Source of the DNA: Solen grandis
Lineage: Eukaryota > Mollusca > Bivalvia > Adapedonta > Solenidae
Assembly (NCBI GenBank): GCA_021229015.1
Contig: CM037784.1
Location: forward strand, 65,375,223 to 65,439,222
Direction of reading: 5' to 3'
DNA: 64,000 nucleotides
Shown here: piece by piece, positions 38,667 through 51,045 of the stretch
How the letters are laid out: each line of letters begins with the position of its first letter
Numbering within the stretch: the first letter of the stretch is position 1
Translations under genes and position numbers: made by a program
The notes under the pieces: generated by a model
What the model was told of the DNA's origin: nothing
The model's database searches: none
The model's input: the letters and a program-made list of their open reading frames with translations, nothing else

Positions 38667-38817
38667 GCACATTAAAATGTCTACCGCGGCAAGTCAAATA
38701 ACTCCAACTGATATTACCGATTTCAGTAATACGGGGCTAAATTCAATTTCAAACATAACACCACGTAATACGACCCCCTTCAGGGAGGGATCATTTGAAG
38801 ATGATTTGCAAAAATAA
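38667..38817 (+). CDS. Candidate terminal exon, Ser/Thr-rich tail
   Basis: After the acceptor-like GGAACATATCAG and one phase nucleotide, the frame runs HIKMSTAASQITPTDITDFS and on to SFEDDLQK and TAA at 38815-38817. It is rich in Ser, Thr and Asn with an acidic end. The acceptor lacks a long pyrimidine tract. No family recognised. Confidence 0.3.
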
Positions 38818-39610
38818 CCATTAAGCTGAATAGCATACATATATAAAATATCAAGAATCAGTGAGAGTAGATCCCCTAAAGCTCTCAGTCTGACTGTTTT
38901 TCTAAGCATGACAGAGTGTGATATTGTTGATCACTTTTTCGTTTAAAGTTAATTTATTTATTGTATCAGTTAACAACCTTTAAACGTTACAACTTACTTT
39001 GTGATCCCTGACTTGCATACATAGATAAATTGAAATATAACAGTATAATCGTATTGCATCATGCTCAATGAACGTTAAAAATCAGTTATCGTTTTATATA
39101 TATTTAAAGAATGAAGTTCGACTTAATGATACCTATTACAAGAGCATCAGTGTTTTGTAAATAGAGCAGGCCAGTTTTATTTCTGTAATACAGTACACTT
39201 ATTTTAAATAAAATGGCATTTTTTGTGTGTCTGACATGAACATATCTGTTTGAAAAAAATGCATTTGCTTAACATATCATTATAAGGTCTGAAAAAAGTT
39301 AAGCGTTCTATCGAATGCGGTCTACAATAGCATTGTTATTTTTTATTTGTTGATCAATATATAAATATATTCACGAATATGGACATAGCTTGTTCGTTGC
39401 AGGTCTTCATATACGTGTCCTTAACTTATTTTTAATTGAAGAGAGATTGAGAAGTTTTTATTGCTTACATAAAACATAGTTAAATAGTTTTCACCATGTT
39501 TTAAAATACTTTCATTGATACCGGCTTATTTATTTTCTTGCTATTAAAAGTCTTTGTTTTGTTTTATTGGCCTTTTAGTTGTTGTGCATGTAAATGTTTT
39601 ATGTGTGTAG

Positions 39611-39853
39611 GATTACAAGGTCTCCTATTCAATTGTCGGTGTACACGATGCCCGATGTCTAGGACGAAATCCTGCTGGGTCCAATACTCTTTCATTATTT
39701 CCCCAGGCAGAAAGTACTGCTATATCCAATGAGCCACAGAGTGTTGTAATTATAAGACAAAAAAGTTATTTCGCCATCGATGCAAAGCCAATCAGCTTAA
39801 CTATTAAAATGTATAATGAAGAATTTCAGTTTTGCAGTAAATTGAATGAATGA
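39611..39853 (+). CDS. Candidate terminal exon of 80 codons, unknown gene
   Basis: After TTTATGTGTGTAG the phase-0 frame is open for 80 codons (starting DYKVSYSIVGVHDARCLGRN) to TGA at 39851-39853, with mixed codon use and no obvious repeat origin. It lacks an ATG near its start, as expected for an internal or last exon. An AATAAA lies right after the stop (39855-39860), consistent with a 3' end. Confidence 0.4.
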   Translation, partial: DYKVSYSIVGVHDARCLGRNPAGSNTLSLFPQAESTAISNEPQSVVIIRQKSYFAIDAKPISLTIKMYNEEFQFCSKLNE

Positions 39854-39859
39854 AATAAA

Positions 39860-41030
39860 AAAAGAAAAGAAACAATCCAATAAAACAAATATATGGCAAA
39901 TATTATGAAATAAATATTAAAAATAGTGATAAAAATAACAATATGATTTTGTGTTTTGTATTTTTTTTTAACATTCGGTGAAGGTACATTTGTAAATGTG
40001 TATAGTTTCGTCAATAAAAATGTGAATGCTCAACAGAATAGTTTTTATATGGCTTTAAATTCGGGGAAAATACGTTAAGACTTTATTCAACATAAAACTG
40101 AAAAACTAAATACGTATGGGCAGCGACACGAGAAAAACGGTCTCATATATTTGTGTGTGTTTTTTTTTTTAATATTGAATTTTGGGTTCTAAAAGAGAGA
40201 TATTTTTTAGGATTGTAAGAATGAAAACTGTTTTCGGATAGGATTTAGGTTATACCTCTTTAGATATGCTAGGTTTATTGACGTCGTGGTAATTGGTAAA
40301 ATGACGTACAAAATGATGTTCTGAGTCGCGGTGTGTCAGTGGACATGCTTTTTTCTTTGTTCATGTTTGTTTATTACTTAAGGATTAAGGGTAGTATAAC
40401 AATATATAGTATGGAATATGGGAGTAAAAATGTACACCATAGCAATATCATGTTTCAAAGATTTCACTGTCATAATTTGTACTTAACATTTTAGTGAAAC
40501 AAACCATATGTATAATAATAATATTATCAAAACTGGTGATAATATCAGTTTTGATCATACTATGAAAGAATGGCTGCAATCTCATCCGGAGCTGTTCTTT
40601 GCGTATATCAGTCGATGAGTCATATTGATGTTGCTCGGTATGAGACTCAAACGATATACAGGTTTTGTAATTATCGTTCGCTTATTTGTTTATTTTTCAA
40701 TGATTTCTTAATTTTTATATTGATGCCGTCTGATGGACACTGAACTTATCTTTATCTAATTCAACCTTAGTTTTTGTATACTAGAACAACTGTTTGCAGC
40801 TTATAAATATATTTTGGATATTATTGGTGTCTGTTGATACAGATGCTTGCTTTAAAATCTATTTGACCTTAATTATTTTATTTGATATGTAATTTATATA
40901 AAATTAATTCTTAGTAATATCAATCAATGACTATAAGAATCAAAGTTTCATCGTTCGATCCTCAATTAAATGTTGGATGATAATTAGATATTTTGACAAT
41001 GCTAAGATTTATTGATATTAATGATTTTAA
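39860..41030. other. Unannotated AT-rich DNA
   Basis: No supported gene or repeat. Confidence 0.4.
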
Positions 41031-41040
41031 TCTCATTTAG

Positions 41041-41206
41041 GTTTCTTCTAACTGGTCTGATCGTATATCTTTCAAAATGTTTCGGCACACTGCCTGCATT
41101 TTCAATGTGCCAATATTGTCCAAATAGCTTAGTATTCCTCCAAAATATTTGCATAAAAGACGCAGAAAATCGGAATCATATCGGTACACTCTTGGGAGAA
41201 AAATAA
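41041..41206 (+). CDS. Candidate terminal exon with hydrophobic start
   Basis: ATTTTAATCTCATTTAG gives a pyrimidine-containing acceptor. After one phase nucleotide the frame runs FLLTGLIVYLSKCFGTLPAF and on to GTLLGEK and TAA at 41204-41206. It contains several Cys and a possible membrane segment at its start. No family recognised. Confidence 0.25.
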
Positions 41207-42062
41207 AGACGGCTGATTGAAATCCTATCGTAAATCAGTATAAAGGAGGCAGTCCTTCAAAGAATGAACAGTGCAACAGTTTGATAGCAATCTGGTCCGG
41301 CAGAAAATCACTGTAATGCATCATTGAATACAAATCTGTCAGATGCAAGATCAACAAGAACAACATCGGAAATAGTCACATTTTCTTGGTATTGTATAAT
41401 GGCAAAGTGTACCTAGCATCACATTGTTTTCTTTATTTCTTGTATGTAATGTTCTACACGATTCATTTTGCAGATATAATTATGATAATGATAATAACAC
41501 TCTTTTTTTTTTGCTGAAACTGAAATGAAATATTCACACACTCAAGCACACACTCTATTTTTATCATTGATAAGGTCTCCAAACTAGTATTCAACGTCAA
41601 AACTAAATTGCGCTCATTATTTAAAAGCGAATAAAAAAGCTTCCTTCATTAATTACACAGATTAGGAAGCCGTCTAAGGAGCACTGGGTTCGTGACATTA
41701 ATTTTGCGAAACCCAATATTTTACAAATCTAATACATTACCTTCATACATTCAATTGTTCAAGAGATTCATAGTCAGCAATCTGACAGGCAACACATTAT
41801 CATAAGAAAGTTATAAACATCGATAATTTTACCGGATGTACGTTACACAATGTTTTGTTTAAAAAATGATTAAGCTAGAAATTTGGTATCGTAATAAATC
41901 TAGAGTCTATATTTTTCTTCAGAATCTGCTATAAGTGTCTTTAGGTATATCATTTTTTTCCACCAAATCAAGTCATTTTCTGGGGGCTTTCTACTTTACT
42001 GTCATCAGAATTTACTTTAATGCATAATGCAATAATCAACAATATCATTTTAATATCAATTT

Positions 42063-42110
<48 letters not shown>

Positions 42111-44630
42111 GCCCGGATCCAGTGGGGAGGCCGAGGGGGCCTTGCCCCCAACCCCCAAGCTGCCCAAGTCATACATGCATAGAAAAACTAAACTTGTCGA
42201 TATAACACGGAAGTCCCGAAAATCTCTATTTCAGAACATTGGTAAACTATGGCAAAATCAGAAGGCCGTAACTGCAATATATTCGGTGACGGTGTATTAA
42301 TGCATATAACACTGACTTTCTGAATTCCAGCGGACTAACGGTTCGAAATGAATATGTTATAAATGAATCATCAATGGACATGCATACGTAAAGGACATTT
42401 CATTTCAATATGCAATATATATATTGTTTTGCCCTTTGGTTGTAACATTGTAAACGACCAGAGATTTGCTTGCTATATACCAGTAAACATAAAATTCCAA
42501 ACAACGTTACAATTCTTCATATGTAAATCATTATAACCATGAAGTTAATGTTTGTGTTGACACAATTTAAACGTTTAAAGATAATTGTGTTTGTTTTCTA
42601 TTTTTTGAAACGTTTACTTGACAAAATTGCCGTTAGATTAGATGCAACGTTTGTAACGTCTGTATGCATTACTAAAACTGCGGAACAAAAATAATTAAAT
42701 GTCTCGCCTCGCGACAGCAATTTCGTTTCAATTATTCCTTTTCTTTCAGATGTTTTTTAAATAGATTTATCACAAAACGACAGAAATTTGCATTTAAGCA
42801 TAATAGCTTTATTATGCCAAGGTTAAATTATAGAATAATCAATCCCTGTTTTTCTCAACTGATTTTAAAGCAGTTCGTTCAAGATGATCGGAAGAAAGTT
42901 AAAAAAATACTCTCCCGCGTTAATGTTGGTGAAGGCTTTGTTTCCTAACAAATAAACTCGGCAAATGTAGGCCATATTATATGGGAAAATGATATTTTCG
43001 TATACGCAACTTTGGCGTAATTGGTTAAATACAGGATACGATATCCCCGAAAAATGTGCTTGCGATACCACGTGACGCTTTCTGCAATATGGTGTCTTCA
43101 GATCAAAGTAGCGTTTTCGTAAGTTCAGCCTTTGAAGATTGCACATGTGCGAAGAGTGAATGTGATCAGACAATTGAGCGAAAATGAAAATAGAGAATCT
43201 TGATATAGGTTTTATAATTTTGATATAGTTTTAATACTGTTTAAATATCGTCTGTGATGCATGTGACTGGGAAACGGTTCATTATTTTTACACCAAAGAT
43301 GATTGCATTGGAGACCATGTGTCTTAAGAGGGGTATTGTTAGACGTATGACACACATATAGTTAAAATAAAATTCATCACAATGACCGCATGTGGACGAG
43401 CTGCTTTAATTTCTTTTTATTACATTTACGTCAGAAAATCAAGTAAAATGTGTATAACCATTTTATATGATTTTGTGTTAACATGCACTCCGTGGATGAT
43501 AAAACATTTTATGGGTTGATAAAACATGTGTTACACAGTCTATAATTTCATAGTGATAAACGGTTAACAAACATTTTACGTTTTATTGGCTATAGGGTAA
43601 GTTAAATCAGGACTTAGAAATTTATACACATATTGGAACTTAAACATTTAATCACCTCCGTAGATTTTTGAGTAATATAAGGTTTATTTTGATTTACATT
43701 TTAACGTATGGTCTAAAATAGATTAAGAAAATATTTTCTTCTCTCTTTGTCTCGTAGGCATGGATATGCATACGTGTAGCGGAGCGTAATGTTAATGGTT
43801 TGTCAAATATACCACGTCAAATATATTCATATCGAATCCTAACTGGCGTTCTTATAAATTACACTCACTACATACGTAAACGACATTTCATTTCAATGTG
43901 CATAGTTTTGATTATTCAGACAGTTTTGATTACTACAATTCAGAATGTAATTGAAATAAATTATACACGCGTCACAAGAATAAAGTAAGTTCATGCAATA
44001 ATTTGACGTATATGGTCTATGTTCAAAAGAAAGCTAAGCTACAGTGATGTTGAAAGGAGTTATCCATATATGTGTAATTAAATGGTATGTATAAAAACCT
44101 TTCGGCTTTTAATAAAGATAACATATTTGTATACTATGGAGTTCGTTCATTACATCAAGGTTATTTATTTGCGTTCACATTTAAGCATATACTCGTATTC
44201 AAAATTAAAATATTAGCATTCATACTATGTAATCTTACCACAGTTTACAACGATACATGTATATATGACAATATAATACAGTATCATAACTTTCCAGATT
44301 TTAAACAGAAAAAAAAAGAAATCAGAACACGTTAAATAGACTTCCAATACAACAGAAATGAGAAAAACTATTTGCTAGGGAAAATGAAAGAAAAAGAAAC
44401 GTTTGTAAAAGGCCACATTAAAGTCAAATCAACACAGAGTAAAACGTGTATGTATAATAGTCTTTAACGCTGACATTAACGTCAATCAAACAAAGATATC
44501 GTTATTGTAATTATGATTTCGTTATGCTATCATATTTAATCAAATAGATGACACATTTCACATTTCCCGTTAACTCCTAATACCCGGATTTAGCTTTTTT
44601 AGCCAAACTTTATTTTACTTTTTTTTCGTT
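41207..44630. other. Unannotated AT-rich DNA with a (TA)n run and a possible hAT-like end
   Basis: A (TA)n run at about 42068-42106 abuts CAGGCCCGGATCCAG at 42108-42122, followed by a G-run/C-run hairpin (GAGGGGGCCTTGCCCCC). That look is typical of some hAT-type element ends, but I found no partner end. A segment with TACGTAAASGACATTTCATTTCAAT appears twice (about 42387 and 43875). Confidence 0.35.
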
Positions 44631-44635
44631 AATCG

Positions 44636-44758
44636 TCTCCGCCGACATTGCTCCAGTCATATGATGATGTCCAGCGAATTACATGTGAAAGCCAAGTTCT
44701 CAGAGACTCCCTGAAGATCCACCGACAGCCGAAAGTTTCCTCCTGTGCAAAAAGTACA
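44636..44758 (-). mobile_element. Old SINE fragment
   Basis: Shares ATGATGTCCAGCGAATTACA and CCACCGACAG with the complement of the SINE body at 49491, at clearly lower similarity. Confidence 0.5.
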
Positions 44759-44759
44759 T

Positions 44760-45846
44760 AAAAAAGACTCAAGATCTAGAAAGACCAGATACGATCATTA
44801 AATACGGTAAAAACTAACTGTGTAATCACCTTGTCGTGAGCAGTATCATGTTCGACATAAAAGCATCTAGCGATTTGCATTTTAGACAATTTTACTTCAT
44901 TTCCAGAGGTCTCGATTCGTGAGAGGTCACAATAAATATCTTGGTTTGAATTCGTTCCTGTTTAATTTTAAACATTCGCCCAGTTTTAAAAAGTTAAAAC
45001 GTAAGTTATGGTTTTATGATTATACGCCATGTATTTACTTTTTTGTATCATGTAAATCTGTAAAACGATGATTGTTAGAGTCTTATCGAATTGATTGAAA
45101 AAAAATCTTAATCGAATAAATTCATAGCTAAAAGATTAAGATTAACAGTACTTCTATAGATTTTTCCGTTGTATCTTATTTCCAAATGTCAAGTGATACA
45201 CGAACATACATATGGAAACAAATTTAACAAAAATATATGTAAGAAAATGTATGTATGAATATGTATGTATGTATGCCTTCTATTTTACACATATAAGCAA
45301 ATACGGAAGGGGAAAATCTATGGCAAACACATTGTATAATTTACATTTAATAATAGTTGCATGATACATAATTAAACATAAATCAACAGATTGGAAGACA
45401 AACGTGCATATGGTAATTGGACAGGGAAGTTCAAATATGACATCAACTGAGCACGTGTTACTATTATGCTCATTAGTATAATGCAGTAAAAAAATACATC
45501 TACAGTATTTATAAGTCGTTTCTACTATGATGCAATTGAAATTTCACTAATTTATTTTATTCCGCTTGAGAAACAAGTCATTACAGCTACACTGTACACC
45601 TGATCCCCGAAAAGTTCTTCTATCGAACCAGTATTTTATACTTAGATGCGTCTAATATCCTTCTACCATCAAGGAAATGAACGTAGGATCTTCGGATTCG
45701 ATGTCAATGAACACTACCGATAGGCCATGTCGTTCTCATAGAACCATTTATCACTGACATCATAAATGTTTAGATCCATGTTGCTTTTTTTAAGATGTAA
45801 TGTTTCATTTTGTGTGTCTTTGTTTAGGTTACAGAACTATTTCTTC
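44760..45846. other. Unannotated AT-rich DNA
   Basis: Contains a short TGTATGTATG run near 45245-45275. No gene recognised. Confidence 0.4.
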
Positions 45847-45969
45847 TCATTTAGGCGTTGCTCTAAGTTGTTCAAAGATGTGGATTGTTCGAATCACACT
45901 ATTTGTTGCATGACCTAATCCCTTCGGAAACGAAACTTTTTTCACGGTCATTTCATCCGTTTCTCCTTC
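45847..45969 (-). CDS. Candidate terminal exon, minus strand, unknown gene
   Basis: On the minus strand TAATAAAATTGTGTTTCAG precedes an open frame of 40 codons from 45969 (starting EGETDEMTVKKVSFPKGLGH, ending EQLRATPK) to TGA at 45847-45849. Composition is that of a normal soluble protein tail. I do not recognise the family. Candidate upstream exons of the same orientation lie at 51877-52066 and 53489-53692, but linkage is unproven and the phases do not join directly. Confidence 0.45.
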   Translation of the reverse strand, partial: EGETDEMTVKKVSFPKGLGHATNSVIRTIHIFEQLRATPK

Positions 45970-45984
45970 CTGAAACACAATTTT

Positions 45985-46670
45985 ATTAGGTTATGTGTAC
46001 TATCATCTATTTTTATAATAAACCATTATATTGTGGTAAGGCATTATCTTAACAAAACAATTATTTTCCGCCATGAAGATTTTTTCATGAACTTATAGTG
46101 CAAGCAATTTTATCATTTAATCTCAGCATTGTATGTTTGAAAATAATGATTGATAACAGCAGACAGAAAGACAGAGAGATAGATAGATTCTTCAAAATGC
46201 ACTCCCCTGGATGCTGGTGCATTAGCAAAATAACAAACATTTCATTTGTCAAAATCTTATGTTCAACAAATTTAAAACAGTGCAAAAAATATCAAAGTTT
46301 TGAAACATGAAAGGCATAAAACAATATTTTTAACAACGTCCAAAAAGAAGTCAGCGAATTCTAAAAGAATACAGATGTTTCCCTTGATGTTCTTAAATTT
46401 GCCGATATCAATAACGTCTTCAGCGGGAAATGATTTATTTCTTTACAGCTGCAGGTTATTTTCCTGTGAATTTAATTTTATAAATCATGTTCTTGACTTT
46501 TAAAAGACTGGTTATCATATTTGTAATAGGGTTAAATATTGCTTCAAACATACTCAAATCCCATTGTTATATCTGCAAACTCTTTTCTCCACATGCCACA
46601 ATTCCACAATTCGTTTTATTTTATGACTTCGGCAAAAAGCGACGACACAATTCACATCAAACATTTACTT
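45985..46670. other. Unannotated stretch
   Basis: Several short overlapping open frames on both strands and no recognised product. Confidence 0.35.
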
Positions 46671-46679
46671 TAAGTTGTC

Positions 46680-46995
46680 ACACCACCACCACCACCACCA
46701 TTATCATCATCATCACCACCATCATCATCATCATCATCAATCATCTGTATCTTTATTCTCTGCTTCATCATCTCAGTATGTTTCACCATCATCATCATCG
46801 TCATGCGCTTCATTATCATTTCCATCATTATGATCTGTTTAATCAACGTACTATCCGTCTCCTACGTCAGCACTATATGCTTAGCCATCACGATTCTAAT
46901 AATTAGCACCGTCACCAATACCATCTGCCTCTGCATTATCTTTTTAATCATTATCATTTCGAACATCATCATCTCCTGCATCAGTACCATTCGCA
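46680..46995. repeat. (CAC)n/(ATC)n microsatellite region
   Basis: CAC and ATC trinucleotides grade into interrupted CATCAT sequence over about 300 bp. The long open frames here reflect the three-base period. Confidence 0.85.
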
Positions 46996-47091
46996 GCACC
47001 AACGTGTTCTTATGTCAATGATATTAATAATTACAAGTATTATTAATATTTTTATTTTATGCTAAGTCCTTGTGTCTTTGGAACCGTCACC

Positions 47092-47275
47092 TGTCCCCCG
47101 TGGGCGAGCGGTTAGAGCGTCCGTCTCCGATACTGGAGATCGTGGGTTCTATCCCCGACTGAGACTTACTTAAGTCGTTGAAATGGTAATCATATAGCTG
47201 TCTTACAAGGGTAGTTCCAGGACTGGTTGGTCCGCTGTCAGGATATTTGACTGGGTGTGGTATCATGCTGCATAT
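47092..47275 (+). mobile_element. tRNA-derived SINE of a second type
   Basis: Head CCGTGGGCGAGCGGTTAGAG (A box) and GATCGTGGGTTCTATCCCC (B box with one change) is followed by a body unlike the 49491 family. Confidence 0.65.
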
Positions 47276-49276
47276 TTTCTGCATGCAGCACTATATCTAT
47301 CTAAAGTTGACATATTCCACAAGTTGAACAGAAAAGAACATAAATTTCTGTTTTGGTCCACTAAAATATTGCAGGTGGGTCTTAAACCCCAGAAAACAAA
47401 CCAGCAACAAAAAACGTGTCTCACTGGAATGAGCTTACTGGAATAATGTTCGTTGTCGCAAACAGGATTATCATGCCACATCTGTGCATTTAGTAATGGA
47501 ATATTAACTATGATTAGGACTGGAACTCATCAGTAATTGGTTTATCTAAGCTGGAGATAAAAAAAACATAGCCTCCCATGTTTCCAGAATGTCGCCGCTT
47601 ATACAAAGCCTCTGCGATTATTCGTGCTTTTATATCTCTTTTACAATATATAATATTTTATGTATATCATCTATTAATTTTAAAGGGTTTTCATTCTTTG
47701 TTCAATACGTTATTAAGAATGATTGTTCAATACTTTGCATATTTTACCATTTAAATTAAACGTTTACTTCTCAAGTCCTTCATACGCACATTAACAAACA
47801 TTAGTGATTTAAAAAAAAATATTTGTTTTTAAATATTTGAAGTTCTCTCCAATATCAAACTATTCTGCAGTGACACTCGCTGTGTATCATATTTGATTAG
47901 AAATTATCAAAAATATAGTTTCACATTTTTATATATCAAAAAAAAAATGCTCTAACCTCGTGAGCCGATATTGTAACACTTTTCGAAAGAAAACAGTTTG
48001 CGAATTAGTACAACGTTTTTATATGCTATCATGCTTAAACTCGTAAAAGAGACACGTCTGAATATTTGATTGAATCCAATCATAGAATGATTTCCTTCCT
48101 GTCGCTAACTGTAATGGCACGTTATTTTATTAATTTTTGGGGACTGTTGTCTAAAAGAGCCACTATTATATATTCCTCGATGGGATAACATGCTGTATGC
48201 AAATGCTACCATACCCTATAGTCTTAACCACTTTATATCATGGTATGACGAGAGCAGAGCAAGGAATGTATATATAGTACCATTTTATAAGTTTTGGTAA
48301 GTCGCGGCCGGAGATCGAATAAGTGACTTCCGGGTGACTCGGCAGACGCCCCAGAGACCGGCCATCTTGGGTTGTAAAAGTCCTCGTGATATGGTATGAA
48401 GATCATAAACTCTCTATGATTATCATGTTCTGTCTGATTGTATTGTTTGTTTTGTTATATCAAATGGTGAGAGATGCAGAGAGCTATGTTATTGGTGCTG
48501 CTGCTGATGATGATATGATGGTTGGAACAAATCTAGTTTTAATAGAAAATTGAACTCAAACACTTTAATTCATGTTTTATTTATGAAGCAGACAAGCATA
48601 TGCATTTTGTTAAAAGAATCACATTAAACACAAATAAACATATTATTGCAGAGATAACTCGAGCTAAGAGGAAAGTTTTCACACTTTGCATGTTTGTGGA
48701 CAAAAAGCTAAGAATGCTCACAGAAAACAGTAAAGAAACATTTTTATTTTGCCTAGAAAAAAATCTTTCGAATATCTCGCTTCTAATATGTTTTCATTTC
48801 TTTTTTTCTTAAACTCAAGTCCATTTAATATCATAAAATCTCAAGCACCACTTTCAAAGTTATCGCCCACGCCACCTATACTTCCAACGTTTCACCTATA
48901 TACATTTTTAGAAGAGGTGTTATACATTTTTTTCTAGGCCTTTTCATACCCAAAAGCAATATTTGTGACTAAATAAATCCTTACAGGCGAACGATGTCTC
49001 TGTAAGTGACGTCATGAAGATCAAAACACAGAAATGGAGATAATAAAATCAAATGTACATGACAAACATCAAATGGAATTTACATTCAAACTTACGTTTT
49101 AGAGCCTAATTAACTCGATTAATTAATTAAATAAACTGCTCAAAAACTGTATCAAAAGCAAGACAATGTGTTGTGGTCAACAGCTGACTATTATCCTAAT
49201 GTATATATTGGATATCCTGTCAATAGTCAATACAAATTCATCTGTAAACACTCGAACAATCCACTGAATGAACACG

Positions 49277-49308
<32 letters not shown>

Positions 49309-49490
49309 AACGGTTATAACCACGCGGCTACAGGAGCCCCATAACTTTTGATAGCATTATAGGTTGTAAAAACTAAAAGAACCTTTTGAAAATTTAATTC
49401 ATTGTGAAAATCTCTTCTTGTGCTCTCAGCAATTTAAATGTAAGCTAATTTGTTTCAAAATTTCGTATTTATCGTACAAATAAATTGATG
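47276..49490. other. Unannotated DNA with a (TTG)n run
   Basis: A (TTG)n run lies at about 49277-49308. A possible 15-nt microexon is noted at 48987-49001. No other gene or element recognised. Confidence 0.4.
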
Positions 49491-49742
49491 GGGCCGCCGT
49501 GGCCGAGCGGTTACAGTCGTGGACTACAAATATCTCAGCCCCTCACCGCTGTGGGTTCGAATCCCGGTAGGGACTTCGGATTTTTCATGTGAGGAAGCCT
49601 TCCAGCTGGCTTGCGGTAAGTCGGTGGTTCTACCCGGGTACCTCTGTGTACTCGGGGTCTTCCTCTACCTGTAATTAGCTGGACGTCGCTATATGATTGA
49701 AATACTATCGCAGCGACGGTAAACCCCAATACAACAAAATAC
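49491..49742 (+). mobile_element. Full-length tRNA-derived SINE
   Basis: The best-preserved copy in the window: head GGGGCCGCCGTGGCCGAGCG, B box GGGTTCGAATCCCGG at 49553-49567, body with GAGGAAGCCTTCCAGCTGGC and GTAATTAGCTGGACGTCGC, and a tail of CAACA steps. Confidence 0.85.
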
Positions 49743-49756
49743 AACAAATAAATTGT

Positions 49757-49781
49757 TTCAGTTTTCTGATTTGAAATGGAT

Positions 49782-49835
<54 letters not shown>

Positions 49836-49860
49836 ATCCATTTCAAATCAGAAAACTGAA
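49757..49860. repeat. Perfect palindrome with (TA)n core
   Basis: Arms of about 34 bp starting TTCAGTTTTCTGATTTGAAA on the left are exactly complementary to the right arm across about 36 bp of alternating TA. It directly follows the SINE tail. Confidence 0.95.
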
Positions 49861-50334
49861 AATAATGATACTGTTAAAAACACTTTTTTAAATTTGTAAC
49901 TTTACAGTGAGCAGACACCCGAAGCTAGCCGAAAACCATTCGGACATCATCAATTTAAAAGTCAGACTTTACCGTTGAAAAAAGAACGAAAAAAAAGAAA
50001 AAGAGACAATCAACTATTCTGATAAACTATACTGAAAAAAAAGAACAAACAAACAAACGAAAAAGAGATAATCAACTATACTGATATTATCATTCTCGGA
50101 TGTAGCGCCGTTAAATGTCGCACCGCCGTTAAATGGCGCAACTCACGTTAAATGTCGCTCTGTTGCCGTTAAATGTCGCTCTCACCGTTAAATGTCGCAA
50201 CACAAGCTCACGTTAAATGTCGCACCTCTAACGTTAAATGTCGCAAAAAAACGAGGTCACGTTAAATGTCGCACCATCAACGCTAAATGTCGCACTTCTT
50301 AATTTACACTCTTATATTAAATTTGTTATATTTT

Positions 50335-50398
50335 TGAACCCACTTTTGCGGGTTGACTTGTTAACCCTCTCTACAGAGGGTTCAAATCCTGGTCGGGG
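50335..50398 (+). other. tRNA-like segment in left arm
   Basis: CTTGTTAACC anticodon-arm-like sequence followed by GGGTTCAAATCC as a B box. The A-box side is poor. It matches the better-preserved copy in the right arm. Confidence 0.45.
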
Positions 50399-50599
50399 CA
50401 TTTGGATTCCAAAGTCGCTGAATCAACCCATGTGTCACTTTTGCATCCAGGGTCTTATGTATTCTACTTCTTATTTTAAAAGCTTGACATCGTTTTTGTC
50501 TAAGTGATTGACACATCAAAATCAAACCGAAGCAACATACTTACCTCAGAACAATGAACATGTGTTGGTTTTTAGAGTTTCCCTTTCATTCAGTTATTA

Positions 50600-50842
50600 A
50601 ATATCGGTCTGCTGGCCGGGAAGTTTGGAGTCCGTCCCTTAATCGGAAGGTCGTGGATTCGATCCCCGGCCGCGTCATAACAAGGTTAATTATGGTAATT
50701 GGTGTACCCCACTTTTACTCGGCGATAAATATACAGTCAAACTGGTGTACAAGCCAGTGGAATATGGAAAAAGTTGACGTTGTTTACAGGTGGCATTTGT
50801 TCGGATGGTCAGTTATCATCATCATCATCATCATCATCATCA
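50600..50842 (+). mobile_element. tRNA-derived SINE with (ATC)n tail, nested
   Basis: Head with CGGAAGGTCGTGGATTCGAT and CCCCGGCCGCG, a body with GGTAATTGGTGTACCCCAC, and a tail of TCATCATC to 50842. It lies inside the 3.3-kb element. Confidence 0.7.
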
Positions 50843-50850
50843 ACACAGGA

Positions 50851-51045
50851 CCAATAAAATCACTGTCTTTGAATTAGAATAAAAACTTTCGTTATATTTA
50901 TTCGAGATCAAAATTCAATCATTACTAGACATGGGCACCTTATGGACAATGTCCCAATGAATTTAATATATAGTATTTATATAAGTACAAAATATAAAAA
51001 CAAATATTAAATTTTATTCTAATTCAAAGACAGTGATTTTATTGG
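50851..51045. repeat. Fold-back element, 34-bp arms
   Basis: CCAATAAAATCACTGTCTTT and the following 14 bases (to 50884) are exactly complementary to 51012-51045. The interior is AT-rich, and it is followed by a TAGATAGATAAGATA-type repeat to about 51200. Confidence 0.9.

Noticed and set aside
46487..46906. 139-codon frame with His-rich region
   Set aside because: Its length comes from the CAC/ATC microsatellite; flanking parts show no recognised domain.
50099..50300. CRISPR-like repeats (CGTTAAATGTCGC with spacers)
   Set aside because: Spacers are very short and are repeated in the same order in the opposite arm at 53250-53442; this is a transposon-end structure.
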